A stretch of DNA of 64,000 nt from YA12-FULL-51-18 sp041665305 (GTDB lineage Bacteria > Elusimicrobiota > Elusimicrobia > Elusimicrobiales > UBA9959), in contig JBAYJD010000010.1 of NCBI GenBank assembly GCA_041665305.1, forward strand, positions 1-64,000, given 5' to 3'. Shown piece by piece: positions 51,913 through 59,492 of this stretch. The notes beneath the pieces are model-generated. The model saw only the letters and a program-made list of their open reading frames with translations, had not been told where the DNA came from and ran no database searches. How positions within the stretch are numbered: position 1 is the first letter of the stretch; the number at the start of each line of letters is the position of its first letter. The translations under genes and the position numbers were made by a program.

Positions 51913-52461
51913 CTACTTGGAGTCATTCCCGCCCTCCTTCCGCGCTTCGCCCGCGCTCTCCGGCTTACCGGTCGCTTCCGCTTCGCATGGGATAACGGGA
52001 GTTTCCTCCTGCCTGACTTCGGGTATCAATCCGCCGAGCCGTTTCTGCAGGAACTTCTGAACGGTGATTTTCACTTCCTCCGAAGACTCCAGAACCTTCT
52101 CCGGCATCGGCCCCCTGCCTGCCAGTCCGCCGAACTGGCCTTGCCGGTCGAACAGCTCACCTATGACGATGATGAGGTCTTTCACCGAGGCCTCCGGCAA
52201 TTTGCGCTTGATTTCCTTGAGTGCGGCGAAGATGATATCCCAGGATTCACGGGTCAGCCGGCCTTTCAATCTATCGGCCACCGGGTTCTTGCAGACGCCA
52301 TCCGCGATAAATTTGCTGGCGTTATCCAGCCAGTATTTGACCGTGCTCTTCTCCACGCCTATTTCCCGCGCGATAGAGCTGAGCCGCCCGCCCGCCTCGA
52401 ACTTGGCTATGGCGCTCATGATGACTTCTTTGGAGTGTTTCTGCGGGCCTTTCCGTTTCAT
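51913..52461 (-). CDS. terminase small subunit-like protein
   Basis: 182 residues. An N-terminal HTH (SAIAKFEAGGRLSSIAREIGVEKSTVKYWL) is followed by a helical oligomerisation part and a charged tail. It sits just upstream of the large subunit. It would bind the packaging site. Confidence 0.7.
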   Translation of the reverse strand: MKRKGPQKHSKEVIMSAIAKFEAGGRLSSIAREIGVEKSTVKYWLDNASKFIADGVCKNPVADRLKGRLTRESWDIIFAALKEIKRKLPEASVKDLIIVIGELFDRQGQFGGLAGRGPMPEKVLESSEEVKITVQKFLQKRLGGLIPEVRQEETPVIPCEAEATGKPESAGEARKEGGNDSK

Positions 52462-52637
52462 TCAGTGTCCTCCCATCCCGACTTCATCTTCTTTCGGAAC
52501 CTGCGCTGGTACGCACACAGGTCCTTCGTTCGCTTGAGCCTATGGCACCGCTCGTGATACCTCTGGTTCGCATAAAGCGGCTGGAACCCTTTCCCGCAAA
52601 CCTTGCATTTCCTGTGTCTGAAAATCCGCTTATGCAT
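52458..52637 (-). CDS. small zinc-finger-like protein
   Basis: 59 residues starting MHKRIFRHRKCKVCGKGFQP. CxxC followed by HERC suggests one zinc site. GAAGG lies about 10 nt upstream. Longer starts lie inside the direct repeat or the preceding ORF. Its stop overlaps the terminase small subunit start (ATGA), a position often taken by HNH or zinc-finger packaging helpers. No HNH motif is seen. Confidence 0.55.
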   Translation of the reverse strand: MHKRIFRHRKCKVCGKGFQPLYANQRYHERCHRLKRTKDLCAYQRRFRKKMKSGWEDTE

Positions 52638-52663
52638 AATATTCTGGCCTTCAAAAACGCCGC

Positions 52664-52689
52664 TGTCCATTAACAGTTCAAACTGATTA
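52664..52689. repeat. 26-bp direct repeat, copy 2
   Basis: Identical to 45048-45073, about 7.6 kb away. Both copies begin at a TAA stop codon and contain a CAGTTTGAACTG palindrome. The two copies bracket the terminase/Mom/portal/Dam block. Confidence 0.8.
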
Positions 52690-52761
52690 CTTCTCGTCGG
52701 ATTTCGTGTCGATTGCACAGCTCGCGCCGTCCGCTTTGTGAATTGGAAGTTTCCATGCCAT
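52687..52761 (-). CDS. 24-residue ORF
   Basis: MAWKLPIHKADGASCAIDTK and a short acidic end. AAAGG lies 8 nt upstream and the gene fills a gap between co-directional genes. Its stop is the first base triplet of the direct repeat. It may be a real micropeptide or a truncated gene end. Confidence 0.25.
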   Translation of the reverse strand: MAWKLPIHKADGASCAIDTKSDEK

Positions 52762-52772
52762 CGCGTTGCCTT

Positions 52773-53123
52773 TCATAAGGGGCGGCCCTGCACACGGCCC
52801 TTGGTAATCACGCGCACGCTTATATCGCTGACAAGTTTCGGTAAGGCGTCTTGGAGAGTTTCAAGAACGTCATCGGCCCAAAAGTCCCGAAACGATTGTT
52901 CGGAGAGCATTCTTCGGATACCATCCCGGACCATGCGCTGAAATTCCTTGGTGCGGATAAATTCTTTGATATGTTTTTCCACAGCGTCATTGAGGGTGTC
53001 GAATCCAAGGTTCTTGATCAATGCCTTGCCGAACATATAGGCGGTGTCATAAGAGAAGCTGTCTAGGACACATTCTTTATCTTCATCGCGCTTTTCTTGT
53101 TTTGCCTGCGTCATTGTTTTCAT
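52773..53123 (-). CDS. unknown phage protein
   Basis: 116 residues starting MKTMTQAKQEKRDEDKECVL, with GGAGG 9 nt upstream. Helical and charged, C-terminal part VSDISVRVITKGRVQGRPL. The longer frame overlaps the resolvase gene. No family recognised. Confidence 0.55.
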   Translation of the reverse strand: MKTMTQAKQEKRDEDKECVLDSFSYDTAYMFGKALIKNLGFDTLNDAVEKHIKEFIRTKEFQRMVRDGIRRMLSEQSFRDFWADDVLETLQDALPKLVSDISVRVITKGRVQGRPL

Positions 53124-53127
53124 CGTT

Positions 53128-53508
53128 TTATTCCTCCTCAATGGCATCATGCCCTTCGACATGGTGTTCTCCTTTTGTGTCCACAATAATTGGTTGTTGG
53201 TCGTGTTTGTGTATTCTGTAAATGCCGCGCAGAACATGCTCCCACACCTCCGCCTGCGGCCAGACCGTGAATGTTTTCCTGCGCCGCACCGCGACCGCGC
53301 CGGAAGTCACCTGGATAAACCGCACTTCCCCAGGCTGCCGGATGGCGACAATATCAAACGCGCCGAACAGATCCCGCGCGCAGAATACTACGCCTCGGCC
53401 CGGCAGCCAGCCGGGTTTGCCGAAGGTCCGTTCTACCAGATAGCCCTGGCTTTTGAGGTAATCCGCGACCTTCTTTTCGTGAACATTTCCCTTGGCCCTG
53501 TTATTCAT
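53128..53508 (-). CDS. Hjc-like Holliday junction resolvase/nuclease
   Basis: 126 residues starting MNNRAKGNVHEKKVADYLKS. GNVHEKKVADYLKSQGYLVER, LFGAFDIVAIRQPG and VRFIQVTSGA match the archaeal Hjc/VRR-type restriction-like nuclease core (E..., D, and a QVT in place of the usual ExK). The third motif has Q-V-T instead of E-x-K, so activity is uncertain. GGAGG precedes the ATG at 53508; longer frames are unsupported. The GC-rich gap 53509-53650 has alternating CG runs but no gene. Confidence 0.6.
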   Translation of the reverse strand: MNNRAKGNVHEKKVADYLKSQGYLVERTFGKPGWLPGRGVVFCARDLFGAFDIVAIRQPGEVRFIQVTSGAVAVRRRKTFTVWPQAEVWEHVLRGIYRIHKHDQQPIIVDTKGEHHVEGHDAIEEE

Positions 53509-53650
53509 CGTTCCTCCCGTGCGGACACAGCGGACGTAGTCGCTGTATATCCCCGTCACGCGCGTGCGCGCGCACACGCGTAACGGGTTAACCGGAAGCT
53601 GCGCCCGCAACGTCCGCACTTTTCAAAAAGCCCTGAAAAAACAAGCGTTT

Positions 53651-55708
53651 TCATAGTATCGTCTCCTGAACCGTCTTTCCCTTGAGCCCGATACCCCGAA
53701 ACGCGCGGGTGCCCTTATGTCCTGATCTGCGCCTGATAAATCCGCGTTTATCAAGATCATCGGAGAACCGCCGCTTTGTCCCCGCGTATTCACCAGATTT
53801 CTCGGTCCATAGCTGCCATGAGGCGAAAAGCTCATCCGTAGTCCCCTCGGCGTTAACGTCCTGGATGCATTCATCCTCAATCCACCGGCCTAGCGCGTCC
53901 TCGGATTCGAGATACTCTTCCGTGGCCGAAACCACGCTGGCGGGCGGCTTGAGTCCCGTTTTCTGCCATTCCAGGCAGCCGTCCAGCATCCAGCGCAGTA
54001 TGCCGTCCTTCTCGGCCAGCAGTTGGTCTGAGAGCGTTTGGTCGCGCTTCTCCGGCGGTATGGTGACGGTGAACGGTACCAGATGCAGTCTGCGCCGCAT
54101 CGCCTCGTCCACATCGCGTATGGCGGGTTTGTTGTTGCCGGCGACGATGAGCTTAAACTGCGGCCTATACTCGAAGAAGTCCTGCCGCATGAACCTGGCG
54201 GAGATTTTATCGCCGCCGGTAAGCGACTTTATCTTGGTCTCGGCCCACCGCTTCCCCTTTTCGACTTCAATGGACGTCACGAGCCTTGCCCCGCGTAACC
54301 CGGCCAGATCGGTCGGGTGCTTCTCGTTTTTGTTCTCCAGGAATGTGTCTATTGGCGCGTTTACGGCGTAATCGCCCATAACGGACGACAGCGTGTTCAA
54401 GAAGACCGATTTGCCGTTCGCCCCGGTGCCGTAAAGAAAAAATAGCGCGTGCTCCGTGGTGACGCCGGTCAGCGCGTAGCCCGCCATGCGCGCGAGATAT
54501 CGCTGGAGTTCCTCGTCCCCGCCGGTGATGTCGCCCAGGAATTTCAGCCAGGTCGGCGCAGTGCCTTGCGGCGTGGCGGCTGCTATCTTCGTCATGTAAT
54601 CCGACCGCGCGTGCGGTTTCAGCTCGCCCGTTCGCAGGTTTACGCCGGAGCCGAACGCGTTGAGCTGCCATTGGTCGCGGTCCCAGATATCCAGGCCAGC
54701 GGCGTGTTTACGGTCGGCCCGGGCGAGCCGCTCAACGGCGGCCACCGTGCTCGCGCTCGCAACCTTGGCCGCAATATTCGCCTTCTCGCATTTGGCTGAC
54801 GACTCGCGACAGACCCGGCGTGCGAGGTCAAACGCCTTGAGCGTCGTCTCCCTGAGCCAGCGCGCGCCGTCCCAGTGGAGCCAATGTCCCCACGGGGCGA
54901 CGTAACGCCAGTCGTCGGCATACTTGGAAGTGAATTTGAGAGCCAGCGCGTCGTCCGTGAAGCCGGGCGGAACCGTTACTTCTTCCTCCTCCGGCGCGGC
55001 AGGAGGATAGCGGCTTATGCTCGCGGCGATGTCGCTTACCTCTTTGTCCGGCAGCGGCGGGTCGCAGCGTTGCGTGTTTATGGCCGCGAGCGCCGCTTTT
55101 ATCTCGCCGGCCGCCATGCCGCGCCTGCGCATCGTGCCCGCCAGGCTGGCGAGCGTGGAGTTTCGCGAGCCGTTCTGCAGCGCGCCGGTTAGGCTCGGCG
55201 GCTGGACGGGTTTTTTCGTGAGCGCGAGGAACTCTTCAGACATTGCAGACAGATGCTCCTCCGCGTTGTCCCATTCGTACGCCTTCCCGTCTATGGTAGA
55301 CCCGGGCGCGACCACATAGCCGCCGTCCGCTTTCAGATCCACGCCCGGAAGCAGGCCGTTCCGGCTGCGCAGCCCGCCTTCGGGACAGACGTAGTAGAGA
55401 TGCCAGCCGCCGCTGGGCGTCAGGACTTTAAGCGTGGTCGGCAAACCGCCGTTAATCGCGGCGGCTGATTCGCGCCCTTTCGCCCCCTTTTTGACGTCTA
55501 TATCAACGGCAGCGATGCCGGACACCAATCCCGTCGCCAAGCCGATGTTCGCGTCCGGATTGCGCTCCCACCATTGCCGTATTGCCTCTTCCGATGTGGT
55601 GGCGTCCTTGAACCCGTTCTGAGTGATCGGTTTTTTGCCGTTGGGCTCCAGCGGAAAGACGGCCCAGCCCATCTCGGCCAGGCCGAGCGCCCATTTAAGC
55701 TTGCTCAT
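53651..55708 (-). CDS. P4-type primase/helicase
   Basis: 685 residues. An N-terminal prim-pol domain (FPLEPNGKKPITQNGFKDAT, VDIDVKKG), a primase-C linker, a D5_N domain and an SF3 helicase (FFLYGTGANGKSVFLNTL, VTSIEVEKGKRWAETKIKSLTGGD, LIVAGNNKP). It primes and unwinds phage DNA, so replication is likely self-starting rather than dependent on host DnaG/DnaB loading. Confidence 0.9.
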   Translation of the reverse strand: MSKLKWALGLAEMGWAVFPLEPNGKKPITQNGFKDATTSEEAIRQWWERNPDANIGLATGLVSGIAAVDIDVKKGAKGRESAAAINGGLPTTLKVLTPSGGWHLYYVCPEGGLRSRNGLLPGVDLKADGGYVVAPGSTIDGKAYEWDNAEEHLSAMSEEFLALTKKPVQPPSLTGALQNGSRNSTLASLAGTMRRRGMAAGEIKAALAAINTQRCDPPLPDKEVSDIAASISRYPPAAPEEEEVTVPPGFTDDALALKFTSKYADDWRYVAPWGHWLHWDGARWLRETTLKAFDLARRVCRESSAKCEKANIAAKVASASTVAAVERLARADRKHAAGLDIWDRDQWQLNAFGSGVNLRTGELKPHARSDYMTKIAAATPQGTAPTWLKFLGDITGGDEELQRYLARMAGYALTGVTTEHALFFLYGTGANGKSVFLNTLSSVMGDYAVNAPIDTFLENKNEKHPTDLAGLRGARLVTSIEVEKGKRWAETKIKSLTGGDKISARFMRQDFFEYRPQFKLIVAGNNKPAIRDVDEAMRRRLHLVPFTVTIPPEKRDQTLSDQLLAEKDGILRWMLDGCLEWQKTGLKPPASVVSATEEYLESEDALGRWIEDECIQDVNAEGTTDELFASWQLWTEKSGEYAGTKRRFSDDLDKRGFIRRRSGHKGTRAFRGIGLKGKTVQETIL

Positions 55709-55726
55709 GGTCGTACCTCGCGCCGT

Positions 55727-56314
55727 TTAGAACGGGATATCTTCGTCGTTGGCCGGTTCCGCGTGTTCCTGCGGAGGCTGTTTGTGCTTGAGTAGTTCTC
55801 TCGCGTCCTTGAAGCCGTCTTTCCTAGGCGGCGGAACCGCAGACGGTTCCGGATGGCGCTCGGTATAAACCTCTTCGATGACGTTCTTCTCATTCGTGTA
55901 AGTCTTCCCGTTGACGACCTTGTCATAGGTCGATACGCCCAGGAGCGCGCGGAACTGCCGCCCCTGGAAGTCGGACTCATCGAACGAGAACTCGCCTTCA
56001 TATTGCATACCGACGGCATGGAGGAAGTGGACCGCCATGCCATGCCCCGGATTCGGCTTCTCTCCGTTGCCGCGCGGAATCCAGACCACGTTATGCCACA
56101 CGCGCTTGCCGAAATGCGCGCCCTTGTCGGCTATCTCGCAGACCAGTTTGGTTCTGGGCGTGCCCAGGTTCTTTCCGCTTTGGGTCACTTCCCCGTCCGA
56201 ATGGTCGGCCACCTGCAGCGTGTAGATGCCGCGCGGAGCCGGCTGGAACTTCGCCTGGCCGCTCTGCCGGGGACTGTCCGCCCCGGCGTCGCCTCTGTAA
56301 TTTATTCTCGCCAT
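55727..56314 (-). CDS. DUF669-like single-strand-binding protein
   Basis: 195 residues. RGIYTLQVADHSDGEVTQSGKN, LVCEIADKG and FQGRQFRALLG form an OB-like core typical of DUF669 phage proteins. The tail EPANDEDIPF is the acidic DDIPF-type tip that SSB proteins use to recruit partners. Between Sak4-like and primase genes. Confidence 0.75.
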   Translation of the reverse strand: MARINYRGDAGADSPRQSGQAKFQPAPRGIYTLQVADHSDGEVTQSGKNLGTPRTKLVCEIADKGAHFGKRVWHNVVWIPRGNGEKPNPGHGMAVHFLHAVGMQYEGEFSFDESDFQGRQFRALLGVSTYDKVVNGKTYTNEKNVIEEVYTERHPEPSAVPPPRKDGFKDARELLKHKQPPQEHAEPANDEDIPF

Positions 56315-56316
56315 GA

Positions 56317-57051
56317 TTATTTGCCCCCCTTGGACTTGGAGTCGGACTGGAACAATTCCGCGAACGCGGAGTACGGGTTCTCGCGCGGCAGCTCGATGGT
56401 CTTATCCTCGAGCTCCGGTATGCGGCTCCCCCAGATCCCCAGACTTCCACCCTGGAAGCTGAGGAAGTATTTTGTTTGCGCGCCCACCTGCTTCTTGAAG
56501 CTGTTCCCGATTGCGTCCGCGTTGGCCGCTATGAAACCGGCTCCTTTGCCGCTCACGTTTATCCCGGCCGGGATTATGATGGACCCGCTCGCGTCGACTT
56601 TGGGGTCTTTTGTGTGGGCGATGAGGATGACGAATTTCCCGCTGGACTTCAGGTAGTGAATGAGGCTTTCAAGCTTCTTGCGCAGGTCGGCCCACAGCGA
56701 CCACCCGTCTACGCCCGCTTTCCGGTCGGTCATGGACGTAAGCCCGGCGGCGCGTGCTATCTCGTCCTCGAACCAGTCCGACAGAACGTCTATGCTGTCC
56801 ACCACGATGGTTTTGACGCTCGGCTCGGCTATGAGCAGTTTCAGCGCGTCCCGGAACTCGACCAGGCTCTTGATTTCGTGCACGCGGCCGTCTATCCGGT
56901 CGCCGCCGCCCGGCTCCAGCTCCAGGACGTAGCTGCCCGGCCAGGACGCTGCGAGCGTTGTTTTGCCGCTCTTCGGCATTCCGACCAGTATCATTAACCC
57001 GTCATTCGGCAGCCCCTGCTTAGGAGCCGGTCTTGTCGTTATCAGCTTCAT
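56317..57051 (-). CDS. Sak4-like RecA-fold ATPase
   Basis: 244 residues. Walker A GMPKSGKTTLA and Walker B TIVVDSIDVLSD, with VILIAHTK as the L1/sensor strand. This is the short RecA-like Sak4 recombinase pattern, which anneals single-strand DNA with SSB help. Neighbours (SSB-like and exonuclease-like genes) fit a recombination module. Confidence 0.8.
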   Translation of the reverse strand: MKLITTRPAPKQGLPNDGLMILVGMPKSGKTTLAASWPGSYVLELEPGGGDRIDGRVHEIKSLVEFRDALKLLIAEPSVKTIVVDSIDVLSDWFEDEIARAAGLTSMTDRKAGVDGWSLWADLRKKLESLIHYLKSSGKFVILIAHTKDPKVDASGSIIIPAGINVSGKGAGFIAANADAIGNSFKKQVGAQTKYFLSFQGGSLGIWGSRIPELEDKTIELPRENPYSAFAELFQSDSKSKGGK

Positions 57052-57076
57052 GTTTTCCTCCGTTTAGGTTTTATGT

Positions 57077-57856
57077 TTACCACTCAACAAAATGCGGTTT
57101 CGCCAGCGACTCCTTGAGCGTTTTGGCGGCAAGGAATGCGGCGAACGACTCTTGCAGACTCGCCACCTCTTTGGCCTCGAATTCTATGGGGAGCTTCTTA
57201 CCGAAGCGGACTATGAACGCCTCCGCGCAGTCGGCGCCAAACGTCTCTTTGAACGCCTGCGCGTAAGCCGCGACCTGTAGTGCGTACTCGTCGTATATGC
57301 CGGAACTTGTCTTCCAGTCCAATAGGACGAGTTTGCCGTTGCGGACTCCGAGCGCGTCCAGGCTGCCGCCGTAGCCGTACTGGGTGGACGCGACCTTGGT
57401 GTCGCCCATGACCAGCTGGATGCCCATCTTGCCCCACCAATCCTTGAATGCCTTTACGGGGCCCTCGATGGCGGCCGGCAGCGACTCCGGCTCTTTGCCG
57501 TGGATAATGAGGTCTATGAATGCGTGCGCCTGGCTGCCGAGGTCGGCAGCCTCGTCTTTCAGCTTGTCGGGCCGCCGCTTCGCGTCCTCCAATACAGCCT
57601 GGACCCACGCCTTGTTGATGACGAGCCGGGCAGATTGCCGCCCGTCCAGCCGTTCCATAAGGGCGTTTTCCACCATGCCGAGCGCTTCCCGCTTGGCCCA
57701 GGGCACCAGCGCGGGCTTGTTGATGACGGACAGCATCCCGGTCACGCCGGGGTAGCGGGTGGTTCTGCCGTCAATCGTTACGTCGTAGAAGTGTGATCTT
57801 CGCTCTACCGCGAGGTCGACTTTATACAACGGTGCCGGAATATCAATGGTTTCCAT
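57077..57856 (-). CDS. PD-(D/E)xK nuclease (RecB/Cas4-like)
   Basis: 259 residues. Nuclease core: AADLGSQAHAFIDLIIHG (His motif), YGGSLDALGVRNGKLVLLDWKTSSG (Asp and D-x-K) and YALQVAAYAQAF. It is a probable phage exonuclease that makes 3' overhangs for the Sak4-like protein. Confidence 0.8.
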   Translation of the reverse strand: METIDIPAPLYKVDLAVERRSHFYDVTIDGRTTRYPGVTGMLSVINKPALVPWAKREALGMVENALMERLDGRQSARLVINKAWVQAVLEDAKRRPDKLKDEAADLGSQAHAFIDLIIHGKEPESLPAAIEGPVKAFKDWWGKMGIQLVMGDTKVASTQYGYGGSLDALGVRNGKLVLLDWKTSSGIYDEYALQVAAYAQAFKETFGADCAEAFIVRFGKKLPIEFEAKEVASLQESFAAFLAAKTLKESLAKPHFVEW

Positions 57857-57880
57857 GTTTTTTGACTCCTTTTTTGGGTT

Positions 57881-58387
57881 TTACCGGGACAGTCCGCTGT
57901 CCGCGTGTGTTTTGCGCCAGTCGCTTATCCAATCGCCGATTTCGTTCCACTTGCTGCCGAGCGCGGTTTTGATGTCCATGCGCTCCTGGGATGCTTCCAG
58001 AATCCTGCCGTTGCTGACTTTAAGCTGCTTGGGGACTGCTATCTCGCCTTTGAGGAACTTCTTGCCGAGGTCGGTGACTTGGTATATGCCTTGATGCCAA
58101 TGTTCGGGGTCTTGTTCCAGCAGGTGCCAGTACTTGAGGTCGCCCAGGCGGGCGTAGCGGGTGGTGAATCCCGCGTTTCGGATATCCTTGGAGAACACGA
58201 CGTCGCGAAGGAATTCTGATTTGATGTGGCTCTTGGAGTCGGCGCGGTCAGCCCGCCATTCCACCGTCGAGTCCTTCGACAGCTTAACAGCGGCGATGAA
58301 CAGCAGGGCCATGAAGCGGTCGAGCGATTTTACTCCGGCTTTCAGCTTCCGTCCGCAGGTCGGGCAGATTTCGGATTCGCAGCTCAT
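57881..58387 (-). CDS. unknown phage protein with N-terminal zinc-ribbon half
   Basis: 168 residues starting MSCESEICPTCGRKLKAG, ATGA-coupled to the gene before it. One CxxxxCPTC-type cluster could bind zinc or a metal with a partner. The rest is a winged-helix-like fold (FTTRYARLGDLKYWHLLEQ, GIYQVTDLGKKFLKGE). It may be a transcription or replication factor. Confidence 0.55.
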   Translation of the reverse strand: MSCESEICPTCGRKLKAGVKSLDRFMALLFIAAVKLSKDSTVEWRADRADSKSHIKSEFLRDVVFSKDIRNAGFTTRYARLGDLKYWHLLEQDPEHWHQGIYQVTDLGKKFLKGEIAVPKQLKVSNGRILEASQERMDIKTALGSKWNEIGDWISDWRKTHADSGLSR

Positions 58388-58686
58388 GACCGGCCTCCCT
58401 TCGGAAGCCGGTCCACACGGAAGCCGTTCTCGCCGTACTGTTTTATCAGGAAGCCGGACATCAGCTTCGCCAGGTGCTCGCCGCACTCGGTCCCGCCCTC
58501 TACGAGGCAGGCCGGGCGTTTCGGGTCCAGTTTGTAGTCCGTTTCCAGCTTGAGCCTGGCGCGGCCGTAGATGAGCTCGGTTTCTTTGACCGCCAGTGTA
58601 AGGATTGCCTGCAGGATGTCCCCGTTCGCCCGTCCCTTGGGTACGGAGAACTTGTAGATCGTCGCGGATGCCGTAGTCTTCGTCAT
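58384..58686 (-). CDS. unknown phage protein
   Basis: 100 residues starting MTKTTASATIYKFSVPKGRA, with GGAGG 6 nt upstream. The longer frame to 58746 overlaps the sigma factor gene and is unsupported. No family recognised. Confidence 0.55.
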   Translation of the reverse strand: MTKTTASATIYKFSVPKGRANGDILQAILTLAVKETELIYGRARLKLETDYKLDPKRPACLVEGGTECGEHLAKLMSGFLIKQYGENGFRVDRLPKGGRS

Positions 58687-58735
58687 ATTCGCCTCCGCAG
58701 GATAAAGACGAACGAGAAGCCCAAAATGACGAAAA

Positions 58736-59263
58736 CTATTTTTCATGGCCCAGCCCCAGCTCGGCCAGCGAGGCCTTTAGCTTGCCTATCCAGTAATTAA
58801 CCGTCATCCGGGGCTTGCCGAGCCGCGCCGCCAGACGGACCTGGCTGCCACCCTCCTCCATGAGCAGGGTCCATAGCTCGCGCAGCTCTGGCGATAGGGT
58901 TTCCAGCGCGAGTCTTATGGCCGCAGTTGATTCCGGGCGGTCGCCCGGGTGCGGAGTGATATCTTCCCAGGAGAACCTTTCCCCGTTCTTATCGGTGACC
59001 TCCATGGGCCGGAACAGCGCCTCGCCGGCCTTCCATCTGCGGATGTAGTCGTGCGCGGTATTAAACAAGCACTTGGCGAGAAACGCCTTTCGATCCCTCA
59101 ACTCCCGCCGCTTGCCGCTTTTCAGGGCCGATACTTTCCTGAACAGCTCGGCTTCCAGGTCATTCCACTCCGGGAAGCCGGCGAACGAGCGCGCGATGCC
59201 CCTCGCCAGCTCCACCTCCCAATCCTCTATCGGACATGCGTGAGCCTTCCCTTTAACGGACAT
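58736..59263 (-). CDS. phage sigma-70 family factor
   Basis: 175 residues. Region 2-like FLAKCLFNTAHDYIRRWK and region 4-like LETLSPELRELWTLLMEEGGSQVRLAARLGKPRMTVNYWIGKLKASL are visible, with no region 1 or 3, as in ECF-type factors. It probably directs host polymerase to phage promoters. Its start codon and GGAGG site are buried in a 9-bp inverted repeat with the leader, which suggests translational control. Confidence 0.7.
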   Translation of the reverse strand: MSVKGKAHACPIEDWEVELARGIARSFAGFPEWNDLEAELFRKVSALKSGKRRELRDRKAFLAKCLFNTAHDYIRRWKAGEALFRPMEVTDKNGERFSWEDITPHPGDRPESTAAIRLALETLSPELRELWTLLMEEGGSQVRLAARLGKPRMTVNYWIGKLKASLAELGLGHEK

Positions 59264-59420
59264 GAGCCGCCTCCTCGCGTTAAGGGATGCGTTCGCGCGA
59301 GAACAGCGGCTCCAATAAAAAAGAGCCCAGTCGCTAAAAACGGGAACGCATCCCGAGTTTAACGACCAGGCTCAAGCGAGGCGCTGGCCCTCATGGGGCT
59401 CTGGCCTGCTAAGGCGGCTC
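59264..59420 (-). promoter_or_regulatory. structured leader RNA of the sigma factor gene
   Basis: On the minus strand GAGCCGCCT (59412-59420) pairs perfectly with AGGCGGCTC (59264-59272), which covers part of the GGAGG site and touches the ATG. A second GAGCCGC at 59306-59312 can compete for it. Between them lies a terminator hairpin (59323-59373) whose loop contains GGGATGCGTTC, complementary to GAACGCATCCC on the other side of the terminator. No known riboswitch motif is recognised. Positions 59421-59492 show nothing else. Confidence 0.5.
59317..59373 (-). terminator. Rho-independent terminator or attenuator
   Basis: A 16-bp stem (GU pairs included) with arms GAGCCTGGTCGTTAAA and TTTTTAGCGACTGGGCTC, an inner CGGGA/TCCCG hairpin, and six T after it. 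It ends the repressor/Com/HEPN unit or attenuates into the sigma factor gene. Confidence 0.75.
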
Positions 59421-59492
59421 TTTTAAGGTCGCCGGATCACACAGCCTTGGCTGCGGGTCCGAAGTAATTTTCTACGAATTTTGTTTTCAATG

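Noticed and set aside
51660..51926. Small gene in the gap between the terminase subunits
   Set aside because: The frame crosses the 31-bp palindrome and has no ribosome site. It is Arg/Pro-rich without motifs.
53540..53600. Alternating CG-rich stretch as a replication origin
   Set aside because: Only alternating purine-pyrimidine bases are seen, with no iterons or AT-rich unwinding region beside it.
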